From: Mitosporidium daphniae
Taxonomy: Eukaryota; Microsporidia
Direction of reading: 5' to 3'
Assembly: GCF_000760515.2 (NCBI RefSeq)
Contig: NW_013546511.1
Span: 40,520-104,519, forward strand
Length of the DNA stretch: 64,000 nucleotides
In this document: one piece after another, positions 10,720 to 21,225 of the stretch
Layout of the letters: the number at the start of each line of letters is the position of its first letter
Numbering within the stretch: the first letter of the stretch is position 1
Made by a program: the position numbers and the translations under genes
The notes under the pieces: model-generated
Databases searched by the model: none
What the model saw: the letters and a program-made list of their open reading frames with translations, nothing else
Told to the model about the DNA's origin: nothing

Positions 10720-11941
10720 ATGAGTCAAACTCCAAGTACCGGGGCAGACTCTACCGTTTTCGAACGATTGACTAACATCGAACTGATTTCCAGGGACGAA
10801 AACACAAATACATTTATCTACAATGGTGCAGAGGTAGAATCCCATTTTGGTGCTCGCGGTATCTACGGTAAGGAATTAACTTTGACATGTTTGCTATCCG
10901 TAGGTGGTCTTGTAGCTTCCCAGGCACTTGTTGCTGCAATTCGAAGTGTTAAGCTTTTATCCAACAATGAGGATTGGGTTTGTCATTCTTTTCATTCCTA
11001 TTTCCTGTTGCCTGGAAAATTTAATCTCCCCATCAGTTTCAAAGTGACTCCGCTTAGAGCTGGGCGCTCTTTCTCCGTCTGGAGAATAGATGGACACCAA
11101 TATCTAAATCGGCCATTATTTGTAATGGAGGCTTCTTTCAAAAAGATGGATCAACAGAGCATCCAAAAGGCCCTGTCTGATAAAGGAACGACAGGTAAAC
11201 TCGGACAGCCGTTGATGGTTAGATTCGAATTTTCCGATCCATCAATATCCAGAACCGGAAACGCTCTGCTCGTACGTGATATTTTTCGCAATTTTTTGAT
11301 ATCTAAACCTCGTTAGGGATCTCTCGGATGAGCTTAGATCGTCCACCAGTACTTCCCTGGACAACAAAAAAAGGACTCGGTTGAGGGCAGCTTTAATAGC
11401 TCTTCGAGATGAATGGCACATTTTCGAAGAAAGGCCATGCAACCCATCCGGCATGAGAGCCCTACTACTTGAATCCCAACCACATCCAGACGTCCACGTA
11501 TGGTGCGTTCCCTTTATAAATAGGCGATGTGGATAAGACCCTACGAACTTACCTTTAACCCGATGGATCTTGGGCTACAGCAAGTATGAGCGTTTTATTT
11601 TTCTGTTGGCCCTAGCTATATATGCTTCGGATCATATTTTGTTTACCGCTGCATTGTCAAAGGGGGTGAGAGGAGTTGGAGATCGAAAAATGAAGTTCAT
11701 GGCAACACTCGACCATACGTTATATTTTCACGAACCCATCAAGTAACTTGCTAGCGGGTCGCTAATCTTAGGATGGATCAATGGGTGCTTTGGGTGACAA
11801 AGGTAAAGGGAAAAGAAAAAACTGGAATTTTAGGTTGAATGGATCAAATACGACAGAGCTCTTGTCTCTGGTCATCTTTATCGACGGGACGGTCTTCTTC
11901 TAATGAGCGGATTTCAGGAGGGCATTTTAAGCCTCGACTAG
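10720..11941 (+). CDS. Acyl-CoA thioesterase II (TesB/ACOT8 type)
   Basis: The enzyme hydrolyses acyl-CoA to fatty acid and CoA, usually in peroxisomes. The first hot-dog domain shows ARGIYGGLVASQALVAA and CHSFHSYFLLPG. The second shows AIYASDHILFTAAL, then ATLDHTLYFHEPIK and LYRRDGLLLMSGFQEG. Supported introns are 10868-10903 (36 nt), 11195-11222 (28), 11272-11316 (45), 11743-11771 (29) and 11813-11843 (31). Between 11500 and 11590 the model is unresolved: a 26-nt intron at about 11496 is possible, but a one-base frame difference remains before the segment GYSKYERF. This may be an unusual intron, a sequence error or a real lesion. There is no peroxisomal SKL-like end (it ends LSLD). Confidence 0.75.
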
Positions 11942-12185
11942 GGGTGCAAAGACACCCAACCAAACACCACTAGCATGTCATTTTTGTAATAAATTTCGTC
12001 GTCTTGAAAAGTTTAACTTTGTATTGTGCCCCAAATTCGGCAATCAAATTCAACGTTGCCAATTGCACGTTGCTTTGGCAAACAAAAGTTGGTGGCGCGA
12101 CTTGTGCGGTTTGGCGGCCCAATAAAGTTTGATGCGGTGAAATTAGGGGCCTGATATGAGCCGATAAGGTTCATGTTTTTACAAA

Positions 12186-12404
12186 ATGCCTCTGGGCAGA
12201 CGTCCAATGCTGCAGCTTCTCTATCCACGGGCACGAATGTTAAGAGCCACCATCAACAGGGCGTTGGTGAGCGCAAGAAAAGATGGCTCAGAAATCTATC
12301 CAATGATAGGAATGTTGATCCTATTTGCGTCGTGGAGTGCCTATTACTATTCAAGCCGGAATTTCTCGCTTAAAGAAATTGATACTCCACAGCGTAAAAA
12401 ATAA
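12186..12404 (+). CDS. Small single-span membrane protein, B12D/NDUFA4-like
   Basis: This 72-residue frame has a basic N-terminus, then SEIYPMIGMLILFASWSAYYY as one membrane span, and a short charged tail. The arrangement of Glu, Tyr and Pro just before a single span followed by a short tail resembles the B12D/NADH-ubiquinone reductase MLRQ-like family of mitochondrial inner membrane proteins. Length fits that family. The match is by pattern only. It lies between the thioesterase and ZW10 on the same strand. Confidence 0.45.
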   Translation: MPLGRRPMLQLLYPRARMLRATINRALVSARKDGSEIYPMIGMLILFASWSAYYYSSRNFSLKEIDTPQRKK

Positions 12405-12450
12405 AATCGGGAATTTCAAATTTTTGTGATTGTAAATACATACAGGCTCC

Positions 12451-15167
12451 ATGTCAACTGAACTTGTGACGCTTTTGGTACGAGTCCTTGTTTGCTATAA
12501 CGATGGTGTAGGGCGATTGGGTATCTTTATATTCGAAAAGCTTCAGCAATATTGACAAGTCAATCGAGGACTATTCGGTGATTCTTCTCGAAGAAACCCA
12601 AATTGCCGAAGATACGGCGTGTTCCTCGTCTCTTGCCGAGGAATGGCTTGATCCAGATGTATGTGTGACGCCTATCTTTCATTAGAGATCATACCCTGCC
12701 CAATTGGCCAAATTGGAGGGTGAAAAGAAGGACATTTTTAGGACGCAGGCGTTCTTTATATTTTATGAGAAGGAGCTATCTAGAATTGCCAAGGTATGTG
12801 CTTGCTTTGCCCATCAACAGGTTCTCTCCATTCTTGAGGATGATCTGTCCGCTGTATCTACAATTACAGAGTCTTTAGTGATTTTAGAGACATCTTTGCC
12901 ATTTCTCTCACCGCCCGTCATTCCAGTTCAGTTTTATTCTGCCGGGATTTTTAATGCGGAAATATCGGCACTTGTATCTTACCATACTACTCTTGACCTG
13001 GTGTACCAAGAAAAGCTGAATGCGATTATTGAGAAGGCCAAGTCTCACGAAATAAGGTCTTGGATTGTTTACAAGGCCATTAAGGACCACGAGAAGAGCA
13101 TATTTTCGATTGAGACTTCCGATAAATGGAATCGTATGGGTAAATTTTTAATGCAATGCCCTAGGATCCTCCTTTGAACTGCTAAGTAAATGGAAGCTGC
13201 TGCCTTTTGCTGCCACCGCATCTCCGCAGCCCAATGTTTTGCCATCGCTAGATATAGACGCCCCATTTACAAGACATTTGCCCATTGATTCTGTTCTTTG
13301 TTCTTTTGTTGAGCGATTGATCTCCGTGATATTTGGTATTTTCCGGCCTCTTAATATTAGATTCAAGCAGACTTCGTGTTCGTCTTGCCTACGATCAGGG
13401 CGCATCGTCCACTTTGCGTCTTTTGATTTCTCGTGAAGAGATAATAGTTCCGCTTAAAGAGGACGACAATAAGGAGCTGTTTGGTTGGAATTCCGACTTT
13501 TTTCTGGAGAAGCTCTCCAATATTTCTCTTGTGATTAAATTTATTTCAGAGCAAATATTGGTCCACCCGCATTTGAAATCGATACTTGTGCCAATTATTT
13601 GCTCAAGTACCAAGTCGGTTTCTGGAAAGCCTTCGCACTCGTTTCTTGAAGCGTTGCGCAGATATATTTTGCACGACACCGTCCCGATGAGTCCTTCTCA
13701 AATGGCAGCTTTGCAGCCTGGAGGAAGTCTATGGAAGGCTGTTCAAAAAGTCGAAGATGAGCTTGTTGAATCTTTTGATCTGGCTCACTGCGAAGTGTCT
13801 CTTGGTCCTGGATTTATTACAGGCTCATTGCAGCTTATTCGGAATCGATATTCGGTATTGCTGGCGTCTGAGGTGCGATACAAGTCTCTTTATTTGATGA
13901 ATCATCCCGACAATCGACTTGTGTCGTGGGAGAATCCGCCCGGCGTTACTTTGCCTCCAAAATATGTAGCAATGCTCACGAGCAATGCAGTTGTCAACGA
14001 TCTTGCCCAAGATGCCCACTCTCTGCACAGAGACTCTGATCATGAAAATGAGTCTTTGGAGTATGCCATTACAAATTTGCTTTTTGATGGAAAAAAGTTC
14101 CATTTAAAAGTGCTGCAACTGCTTAAATTTATGCTGTTTTTGATTTCATTTGCAGACAGGCTTCCCGAGGCGTTTCCGTTTGACATTGAAAAGGTTTTTT
14201 TTGAAATTTTCGATTCATACGTGAAAAACTTTTCCCCCTCCACAGGGTAACAATTTGCTTTGTAAATCACAAATAGAAAGGGGCATTCTCGAATTCTTGC
14301 TTCGCCAGAGACGACGTTCCTTTTTGTGAATGATTCTCTGCTGCTCTCCAGAGCCATCTTGGTAGAGTTGATACCAAAGCTATTGGCAATGAAAAAATGC
14401 CCCAATCCACAAAGCATAGACAAATACTCCCGCATCGTCTTGATGGCTGCGGAGCTTCGTCGAATCGCAGATGAAACCATCCACATCCAGCTTCAAAATC
14501 AAAAGAGCTTTATCGGCTCCAAGCTTGAAAATCGCCAAGTGTTCGTATGCCTGGGAGTATCGCCAAAGAATCGGATGATTTTGGATGAGCAATTGAAAAA
14601 AATCCAAATTTCGCTACAGCAGCAGCTCCACTCTCTCAATGCAAGCTTGGCCTTTTCTTACTTTTGTAGAGAATCATTGCAAAGGGATCATACCGAAGAT
14701 TTGCTGGTCAGATCTTTTCTTATATCCTCGGGACGATATCCAAGATGGAGTTTGGATTGGAGGCCATTTCTCGGGAGGATGCGTTCCAGCTATACTCGTT
14801 AAATCAGTTCATAATTACGTGGTCAGAGTCGCTATCAATTTTAGATTCGCTAAATGAGACCACCACGTTCAGGTCATTTTCTGAACTGGCCATGCTTTTT
14901 TCAGCAGGAGATAGAGAACTTATTGGGGCAAGGAAAATAGAGAAAATCCTGCTTTATATTCCGAATTGGATCTCCTTTATCCACTTGACAAACATCTTTT
15001 GCTGGAAGCTTGAGGAAATTGTCGAGTTTTCAATGTCTGCTTGCAATTCGGTGCATGCAAAAGACTTGGTTGTTCCACCGAAAGTAATCCTTTCGCTGGT
15101 GAAGGCTATTTTCGCAGACTCTGATGTGCGAAGAGAAGCCATCCATGTGCTCTCCAAGTGTGTCTAG
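12451..15167 (+). CDS. ZW10/Dsl1 homologue, vesicle tethering
   Basis: ZW10-type proteins belong to the Dsl1/NRZ tether at the ER and, in some lineages, to kinetochores. The best evidence is the C-terminus: GLEAISREDAFQLYSL, IPNWISFIHL, and VVPPKVILSLVKAIFADSD followed by RREA, the conserved end of the family. Seven introns are removed: 12478-12511, 12659-12685, 12794-12820, 13140-13164, 13336-13360, 14247-14276 and 14707-14744 (34, 27, 27, 25, 25, 30, 38 nt). The result is 836 aa in one frame, close to the family size. The fourth and fifth are 25 nt. The third is a stopless multiple of three that an ORF-based method would retain. N-terminal assignment rests on frame continuity. Confidence 0.75.
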
Positions 15168-15235
15168 AGTAAAATAAACGATAACACTACAATGGCAATC
15201 ATGATGGTCGCGCAACGGTGGCCAGTCGCACAAAA

Positions 15236-15755
15236 TTAGCTGGACAACGCCATTTTCTCAAATTGCAGACAGTGGAGATGAAATAGGGTTTCCATGCCGA
15301 TGGAATTTACAATTTCTAGCGTTACAAGCAATGCGTTACCAAGCTCATCGACGGCCAATCGCCTATTTTTCTTATGATGACACATTTTTCCTTTAACCAA
15401 AACAACAAAGCCTAATTTTATATTTTGATCGTCATTGCGCTCAGTGATCGTTAAAGTGCAATCAATGGTGGCCGTCGTGTCGTCCACTAATAAATTGCGC
15501 TTTTAAAAATTGACTCTTACCGGTGAAAATCCTTTTTTGCATCCTTCTCTCTATGCTCACTATGATGCCGCAAATCTCAACCCTATGTAACGGAACTGAT
15601 CCAAATAGTAGAACATCTGATGTCATTATGTGGGAAATTTTCATACTCTGAAACACCGGATTGCAGGCTTCTAGCTGCAAAAGCCTCTTGACGTGGACTC
15701 TTGAATACATCCAAAAGGAAGAAAAGGAGCCCCACTGGGTTGGATTCGATATCAT
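15236..15755 (-). CDS. STN1: STN1-like OB-fold protein (telomere CST complex)
   Basis: STN1 binds telomeric single-stranded DNA with Ten1 and caps chromosome ends. The 161-aa product has the N-terminal OB layout of the family: YSRVHVKRLLQLE, then VPLHRVEICGIIVSIERRM and, across the splice, IFTVDDTTATIDCTL, which matches the VDDGTG-x-IDC motif. The 34-nt intron 15487-15520 joins the two halves. No C-terminal winged-helix part is visible, so the protein is reduced to the OB core. Distinguishing STN1 from another RPA2-like OB protein needs a profile search. Confidence 0.7.
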
Positions 15756-15827
15756 GGCCCTAAAATTTAAACCTCATTTAAAGTTTAAAGCTACAAAGTA
15801 CTGATTAAATTTTTATCAACCTACAAG

Positions 15828-17192
15828 ATGGACAGTAACAATTCCAATTTGCAATTACTGGATTCAGCTTCTGGCGGCACTGCATCCGACCAAGCTTCAG
15901 AACCTACCACCAGTTCTTTAGAAAAACACGAGCCAATAAGCACATCTAAGCGACCGCGTGGCCGTCCAACAGGTTCCAAAAACAAATCCTCTTCCTCTGT
16001 AACACCTTCGATCGTTGAATCGAAGGCGAATTCGAATGCTGTTGAAGGAAAGAGAAGAAGAGGGCGTCCCGTTGGCTCAACATCTATATCTCACCAACGG
16101 AGTAATAAAAAGGATGCTTCCCTTATTTCGGAAATCCTTAATTCACCGAGCATGCTCACAGCATTCCTTAATGGAAGCAAGTGCATTTGCTTTAATTCAA
16201 AAGACGATATTAAGCGGTTCGTAATTGACTGGTCAATGTCGATCGGAAAAGCCTTCAAAGTCCTCAAGTCTTCTCAGCGCCGATACGAAGTTGGATGTCC
16301 CTGGCAATTCGATTCTACCAACGAACAGGAGGGGGATTCCCTAGATTTTGATAAAGAAAAAATCGATGAAAATCTGATCAACATTCCTGAAGAAATAATG
16401 TCCGACTCCTCCCAAAACGCACAATCAACGTCGCCCACATCTGATTGTCCTTTCAGGCTTTCTTTGAATTTCAGCACAAAGGCAAACGGATGGAATGTCC
16501 GCAGTTTTATTGCACATTCTTGTCCAAACTCCAACAGATTGAAAAAGGTCCCTGTTCACTGGATATTGGAGAAATTCAAGTCCCTTTATCAGGTCAATAC
16601 CCAGGATATGTTAACTCTTCCAGATACCTCGAGCCCTGGCGAATCTTTGACCGGAAACGAAGGTGAAACCCAAAGTGAGCTGGAAACTTGCAATTTTAGA
16701 ACCACACTTACGAAGCCCATTGTTGAGTCCTTTACCCCTAGTCGCGTTCAGGCAGCAATTCTGGAGTCATTTGGCATAGAAATTCCATATCCATCTGCTT
16801 GGAAATGCCTCTCTCTACTGCAACAGGAATACGGAATAGACGTCCATTCTCAATACTCTGCGCCTGTAAGCCAATTTCAGGATTCAATTCGAAGAGGGCC
16901 TGGAAGGCCCAAAAAGGCACTGTTGAATTCGGTGAAGGACAAACACAACTATTGCGCGATTGAAACGTTCTCGGAGCCATTTGTGCCAAGCTATGACCAT
17001 TCAATATTTGGGCAAACCCCTTTTGAGCTCCAAAACTTTAATTCATTCTCTATGCCTCCTCGGTCCGGAAATGAGTACATGGTGGCCACGCCAATCGCAT
17101 CCTCATCCACGACCACCACCACCACGTCCTCTTCATCAATGGTATCTAACGAAGAAGTTACCAACCGGGAATATGATAGACAAAGCAGTTAG
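15828..17192 (+). CDS. AT-hook DNA-binding protein derived from a MULE (Mutator-like) transposase
   Basis: The 454-aa protein has two AT-hooks near the N-terminus (KRPRGRPTGSKN and KRRRGRPVGS) and a third near residue 345 (RRGPGRPKK). Between them is a segment typical of the MuDR DNA-binding region: FNSKDDIKRFVIDWSMSIGKAFKVLKSS, a cysteine, then CPFRLSLNF...WNVRSFIAHSC. A later block, QAAILESFGIEIPYPSAWKC, resembles the second N-terminal domain of these transposases. The catalytic MULE domain is absent and no inverted repeats flank the gene. It therefore looks like a domesticated transcription factor. The Ser/Thr-rich C-terminus is low complexity. It is a single exon. Confidence 0.65.
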   Translation: MDSNNSNLQLLDSASGGTASDQASEPTTSSLEKHEPISTSKRPRGRPTGSKNKSSSSVTPSIVESKANSNAVEGKRRRGRPVGSTSISHQRSNKKDASLISEILNSPSMLTAFLNGSKCICFNSKDDIKRFVIDWSMSIGKAFKVLKSSQRRYEVGCPWQFDSTNEQEGDSLDFDKEKIDENLINIPEEIMSDSSQNAQSTSPTSDCPFRLSLNFSTKANGWNVRSFIAHSCPNSNRLKKVPVHWILEKFKSLYQVNTQDMLTLPDTSSPGESLTGNEGETQSELETCNFRTTLTKPIVESFTPSRVQAAILESFGIEIPYPSAWKCLSLLQQEYGIDVHSQYSAPVSQFQDSIRRGPGRPKKALLNSVKDKHNYCAIETFSEPFVPSYDHSIFGQTPFELQNFNSFSMPPRSGNEYMVATPIASSSTTTTTTSSSSMVSNEEVTNREYDRQSS

Positions 17193-17237
17193 ATTTTACA
17201 ATTTTATAATAAAAGTATCCTATTTTTAGGAGAAAGG

Positions 17238-18824
17238 CTAAATATTTTCCAAATCCAGTTCTTTCTCGTCGTCGTGGGTGCCGAAATCGGGATGGGCGGG
17301 TCGCCTGTCATATTCCAATAAATCGGTAAAAAACACCGAATTTTCGGCTTGCTTTGCTTCTAAAAACCCCCTTTTGAGGGCCTTTTTTGTCTTTACATTT
17401 TTCCTGCCTTTCGGTATTTTGTTTGCATCGGCCCTCTTTGCAGCGATCTCTGATGGCTTGTAGTCTGAAATTCCTCCAACATCTAGCTCTTCATTGTCGC
17501 TCGAAAGGGCAAAGTCTCGGGTGCGCTTTTTGGCTTTTGAAAAATATTTCAAATGGCTAGCAGTGACATAAACCATTTCCTGAGAACCGCAGACCAAAAG
17601 AGGAATTTCGCTATTTTCGATTGGATTGTTCAGCGCCGAAATGGTTGAGATTGGCCAAAAGTTATCATCAGACACAATATCGACCGGAGACGAAGCGAAT
17701 CGGAGGCCTGTGTTTTCTAGCCTTATGAACAAAAATTACCTTGCTCGTGATGGTCTTTTTGTTGGCCCACATTTTCCTCTTCTTGTTTTGCTTTTTCTCG
17801 ATGGTAACCCTTGGCACCGGTACCATATTCGCCGTTGATATTATCGATGTCATCAAAATGGTGAGGAATCGCTGTCCATCCAAGTAAGGAGTTTGGCCGA
17901 ATGCCGACATATCTCAGAAATCCATCTCCACCCCCCGTGGCAATTGCAGACGAATTAAGAGCTACCATCGAATCAACAGAAGAGGGATGTCCCAAAATCC
18001 TATCAGAAGGACCAGCCCAGTAGTCCCAAGAGAAAATGTTGACCGAGCCATCCTGCATGCCACAAACGAGGTTTTTGCCTTGAAATTAACGCGAAAACGT
18101 ACCACCCTTTACGAAAGACATGGAGAGAATTTCCTCTTGAAGAGGATCGCTTGATGCCTTGCACTTGTTTTTACGGAGATCGTACACGTGTAGAAAGCCG
18201 TCCCCGCCGCCAGTAACCATTGTCTTTTTACTCGGAAGCGCCTGAATTGACGAAATAAAGTCAATATGGTCTTTGAACTGCATAACTGCAGTTGCTCCCT
18301 TGCCGAGAATCCTTTCGTCCCATATCTAGCATGAAAGCGGTAAAACTCAACCTTTAATATGCCTTCATCATCTCCGGTGGCAAAAAGCTGCGAAGAAACG
18401 TACGAACATGCTTGAAGAGAAGACTCGTGTGCCTCTGGAAGAATAGCGTGAGGCCTTCCCGTTTCAATGTCACTCAATGCGATAGAGCGGTCTGCAGATA
18501 TCGTGCAAAGTTCTCGCAATTAAAATGGAAAATTAAATACTTGAACCGTCTTGTGAGACCAAGATTCCTCGACAAGAGTCATTATGCACCAAGTCAAATG
18601 AGGTTACAATTCCGGGTTCAAATATGGGCCTTTTTTGTTCAAATCCCAGCTTGTAACTAGGCCATGAAAATACGCAAACCAAACCATAGTATTTCGCCAG
18701 TTGAGAGTCCGACATAAATGAAAGGCTTTGAAGGATGGGTTCCTGTTGATATCACAGGAGCCTCGCAACGTTTACAAGAAGAAAAAGAAAAAAAAGACGC
18801 ATGACTACGAGATGGACCATTCAT
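17238..18824 (-). CDS. WD-repeat ribosome biogenesis protein, WDR55/Jip5 type
   Basis: WDR55/Jip5 is a nucleolar seven-bladed propeller needed for large-subunit rRNA processing. Blades are visible: FIYVGLSTGEIL, TISADRSIALSDIETG, VTGGGDGFLHVYDLR, CGMQDGSVNIFSWD and ATGGGDGFLRYVGIRPNSLLG, the last being a family hallmark. The tail is basic and Lys-rich, then NSVFFTDLLEYD. Five introns are removed: 18657-18684, 18513-18540, 18326-18351, 18079-18102 and 17717-17739 (28, 28, 26, 24, 23 nt), leaving 485 aa in frame. The start at 18824 is chosen because the first blade lies directly after it. Length exceeds typical WDR55 because of the acidic/basic tail. Confidence 0.82.
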
Positions 18825-18829
18825 CCAGC

Positions 18830-18900
18830 GCCAGCAATTTAATAAAATTAAATTTTAATAAAACGAAAATTTAATAAAATCAAAATTTAATCTTCAAATT
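18830..18900. repeat. AT-rich low-complexity repeat in a divergent promoter
   Basis: Between the WDR55 and PHO85 starts the sequence repeats AATTTAATAAAAT-like words about four times. It sits in a 183-bp divergent promoter and may simply be the AT-rich core promoter type common in this window. Confidence 0.6.
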
Positions 18901-19007
18901 TACATTGTCCATTGGTTATTTATGTTCAGCCAATAGGTTACCCACAGAACTAGTATTTTTATTCCTTCTCCCTTTGGCTCTTCCGAATAGCTTCTTCTTA
19001 AATATTA

Positions 19008-20099
19008 ATGACACAACCAACGCAAGCCACCTCGTCACAATCTGCGTCTACGGGCTCTGTTAGAGCAGCAAAACCGATGCCGATGCAGCAGCTGCAGTGT
19101 AATTTGAAAGCCCCCAACCAGCCATTCCAACTTTCTTCAATTCCGACATCAATAACATCGTATTCGAAGATCGAAAAGTTGGGAGAAGGCACATATGCAA
19201 CTGTATATAAGGCAAAACACCTACCAACAGGATCGATTGTAGCTTTGAAAGAGATTTCTCTTTCTGTTGAAGAGGGGGCCCCCTCGACAGCCATAAGAGA
19301 AATAGCTCTCATGCGAAGCCTTTCCCATCCAAACATCGTCAATTTGTTGGATGTCATCCACACCGAATCAACGCTTTGTCTTATTTTTGAGTTTATGGAT
19401 ACCGACTTGAAAGTTTATCTTGACGAGCAATTGAAGAGATTCCCACCCAGCCTTCCAATGGCCACCATAAAGTCACTGATGAAAGACATACTTTTGGGCA
19501 TCGACTATTGCCACCAGTCAAGAAAGATCTTACATCGTGATCTAAAGCCCCAAAACCTGCTGCTTCTTCATCCCACGCCGTCAGATGGAAATAGCAGTTT
19601 GATTCCGGTTTTGAAGATCGGAGATTTTGGCCTTGCAAGGGCTTTTGGAATACCTGTGCACTCTTATTCAAACGAGGTGGTGACACTATGGTATCGATCG
19701 CCTGATGTCTTGTTGGGGTCCATTAATTATACCACCAGTATCGACATTTGGTCGATTGGATGTATATTTGCAGAGCTGATCACTGGCCGGCCCTTGTTCC
19801 CTGGAAAGAACAACGAGGACCAAGTTGGGATAATATTCAAGCGATTGGGTGTGCCTCTGGAGAGCCAATGGCCACAATTGCCGACACTGCCCCTCTTTTC
19901 CAGGTTCTCCCCGTTGCTGGCACATTTAAGAGCCAAGAATTCCTCACAGCTTTCTGGAATTCCAACCGGTTCTTCCCTTGCCACTCTTTTTCCAACGCTA
20001 GATAACATTGCCCTCGACCTGCTGTCGAGGCTTCTGCAGCCTATTCCCGAACGTCGTATTTCTGCCAGAGAAGCCTTGATGCATCCATTCTTCACATGA
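19008..20099 (+). CDS. PHO85: Cyclin-dependent kinase, Pho85/CDK5 type
   Basis: The kinase domain starts near residue 47 with [19 protein letters not shown] (glycine loop) and VALKEISL (catalytic Lys). The cyclin-binding helix is [12 protein letters not shown]. It then has [22 protein letters not shown], a tyrosine in the activation loop with no phosphorylatable Thr at the CAK position, and [14 protein letters not shown]. This combination marks the Pho85 subfamily, which is controlled by Pcl cyclins and works in phosphate, glycogen and polarity signalling. The N-terminal 46 residues are Gln/Ser-rich. It is a single exon of 363 aa. A Pcl-type cyclin gene at 8680 is a natural partner. Confidence 0.9.
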   Translation: MTQPTQATSSQSASTGSVRAAKPMPMQQLQCNLKAPNQPFQLSSIPTSITSYSKIEKLGEGTYATVYKAKHLPTGSIVALKEISLSVEEGAPSTAIREIALMRSLSHPNIVNLLDVIHTESTLCLIFEFMDTDLKVYLDEQLKRFPPSLPMATIKSLMKDILLGIDYCHQSRKILHRDLKPQNLLLLHPTPSDGNSSLIPVLKIGDFGLARAFGIPVHSYSNEVVTLWYRSPDVLLGSINYTTSIDIWSIGCIFAELITGRPLFPGKNNEDQVGIIFKRLGVPLESQWPQLPTLPLFSRFSPLLAHLRAKNSSQLSGIPTGSSLATLFPTLDNIALDLLSRLLQPIPERRISAREALMHPFFT

Positions 20100-20235
20100 C
20101 CAGATGGCTTTATAGCTGCCTCCAATGGCGGGGGAGTGTCATATTTAGATGTTGTCATCAATAAAAATACCTTAAAGACAAGGTAGTCGCAATTAACTAA
20201 AATCCCCGCAACAGCTGAGCTCGGTTTGAAAAAAT

Positions 20236-21135
20236 TTATTGAAACGAGGCAATGCTCCAATCTGAGTCGATAACCAATGGCTCGCTGATTTGCACTTGGC
20301 CCGTTGTGGAGATATGCCCGTATTGGATCTAATTTGAGAAAGGCAGCCAAACCTTATTCAAAGAGCGAGCATCGCGATAATATAGGACACGCATGCAGGT
20401 GTCGATTGCCGATTTTGCCTCTTCGAAGGAAAGCTCCTTTGCGCCGCCGGACTTTTCCTCAATGGTGCGACGAAGAATTGGCTGGGCCAAATGGGCCCCA
20501 AAGCCAGTTGCAATCGAGTCGCTCTCAAATTTGCCACCAAGTAAGTCTACACATCCCAGGAATCTTGAATGTTTACGCCACCACTTTCACTTACTTTTTT
20601 TCGCCATCTATGCCGGCGACGATGTGGGAATTCCATAGAGGATCCATTTTGGATCGCCTTTCATACATCATCTTCGAAACCAGATGAAAATAGGATTGAG
20701 AGCTCATTTTTTCACTAGTATAGCGCTCGGAAATACTAGAACATAAAATACAGACGTCAATACTTTATCTGTTTCAGGTGGGAGAGAAGAAACTGCTGGT
20801 CGCTGATATCTCCAGAGGTGGCCAGAATTGTGCAAGGTCCTATGGAGCAAATGCGTTGGACATCTCTAAATCTTGCCAAAGACCCATATGATGCTACAAG
20901 AAGGTGCGGATAAGAACGTTGGCGCAATCTTACCAAGAGTGTCGGCAGCCAATAAAATTCCATCTGAATAGACGATTCCCAGCACAGATGTTCCGGTTAC
21001 AATTGGAGACTGTGTGTGCGTTATTATTTTTCTATTGGTGCGATTAACATTGGAGTTCAAGGCATTTTGGCATACGTCATAAGAAGAGCCTGATGAAGGC
21101 AGTGATTGTCCCCAATTTTCGGTGAAAGTGGCCAT
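20236..21135 (-). CDS. PRE4: 20S proteasome subunit beta-7 (PRE4/PSMB4)
   Basis: This is a non-catalytic beta ring subunit of the proteasome core. The start of the mature fold reads THTQSPIVTGTSVLGIVYSDG and continues ILLAADTLASYGSLARFRDVQR, a beta-7 hallmark. The C-terminal part has IATGFGAHLAQP and CMRVLYYRDARSLNK. Introns 20894-20933 (40 nt), 20736-20763 (28), 20564-20594 (31) and 20329-20352 (24) are removed to give 258 aa, near the 260 typical of the family. The ATG at 21135 yields a propeptide of about 45 residues. It is divergent from the next gene with 90 bp between. Confidence 0.9.
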
Positions 21136-21225
21136 TAAATTTTTAAAAAAATTGTCCCCCAAAATATGATTTAAAAAGGCAACAGATTTCAGCCAATCAA
21201 CAGGTGGTGTTTTTTGTCTGGCCTT

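Noticed and set aside
12013-12234. Minus-strand 73-codon frame
   Set aside because: Overlaps the small membrane-protein gene, shows no domain and no splice partner.
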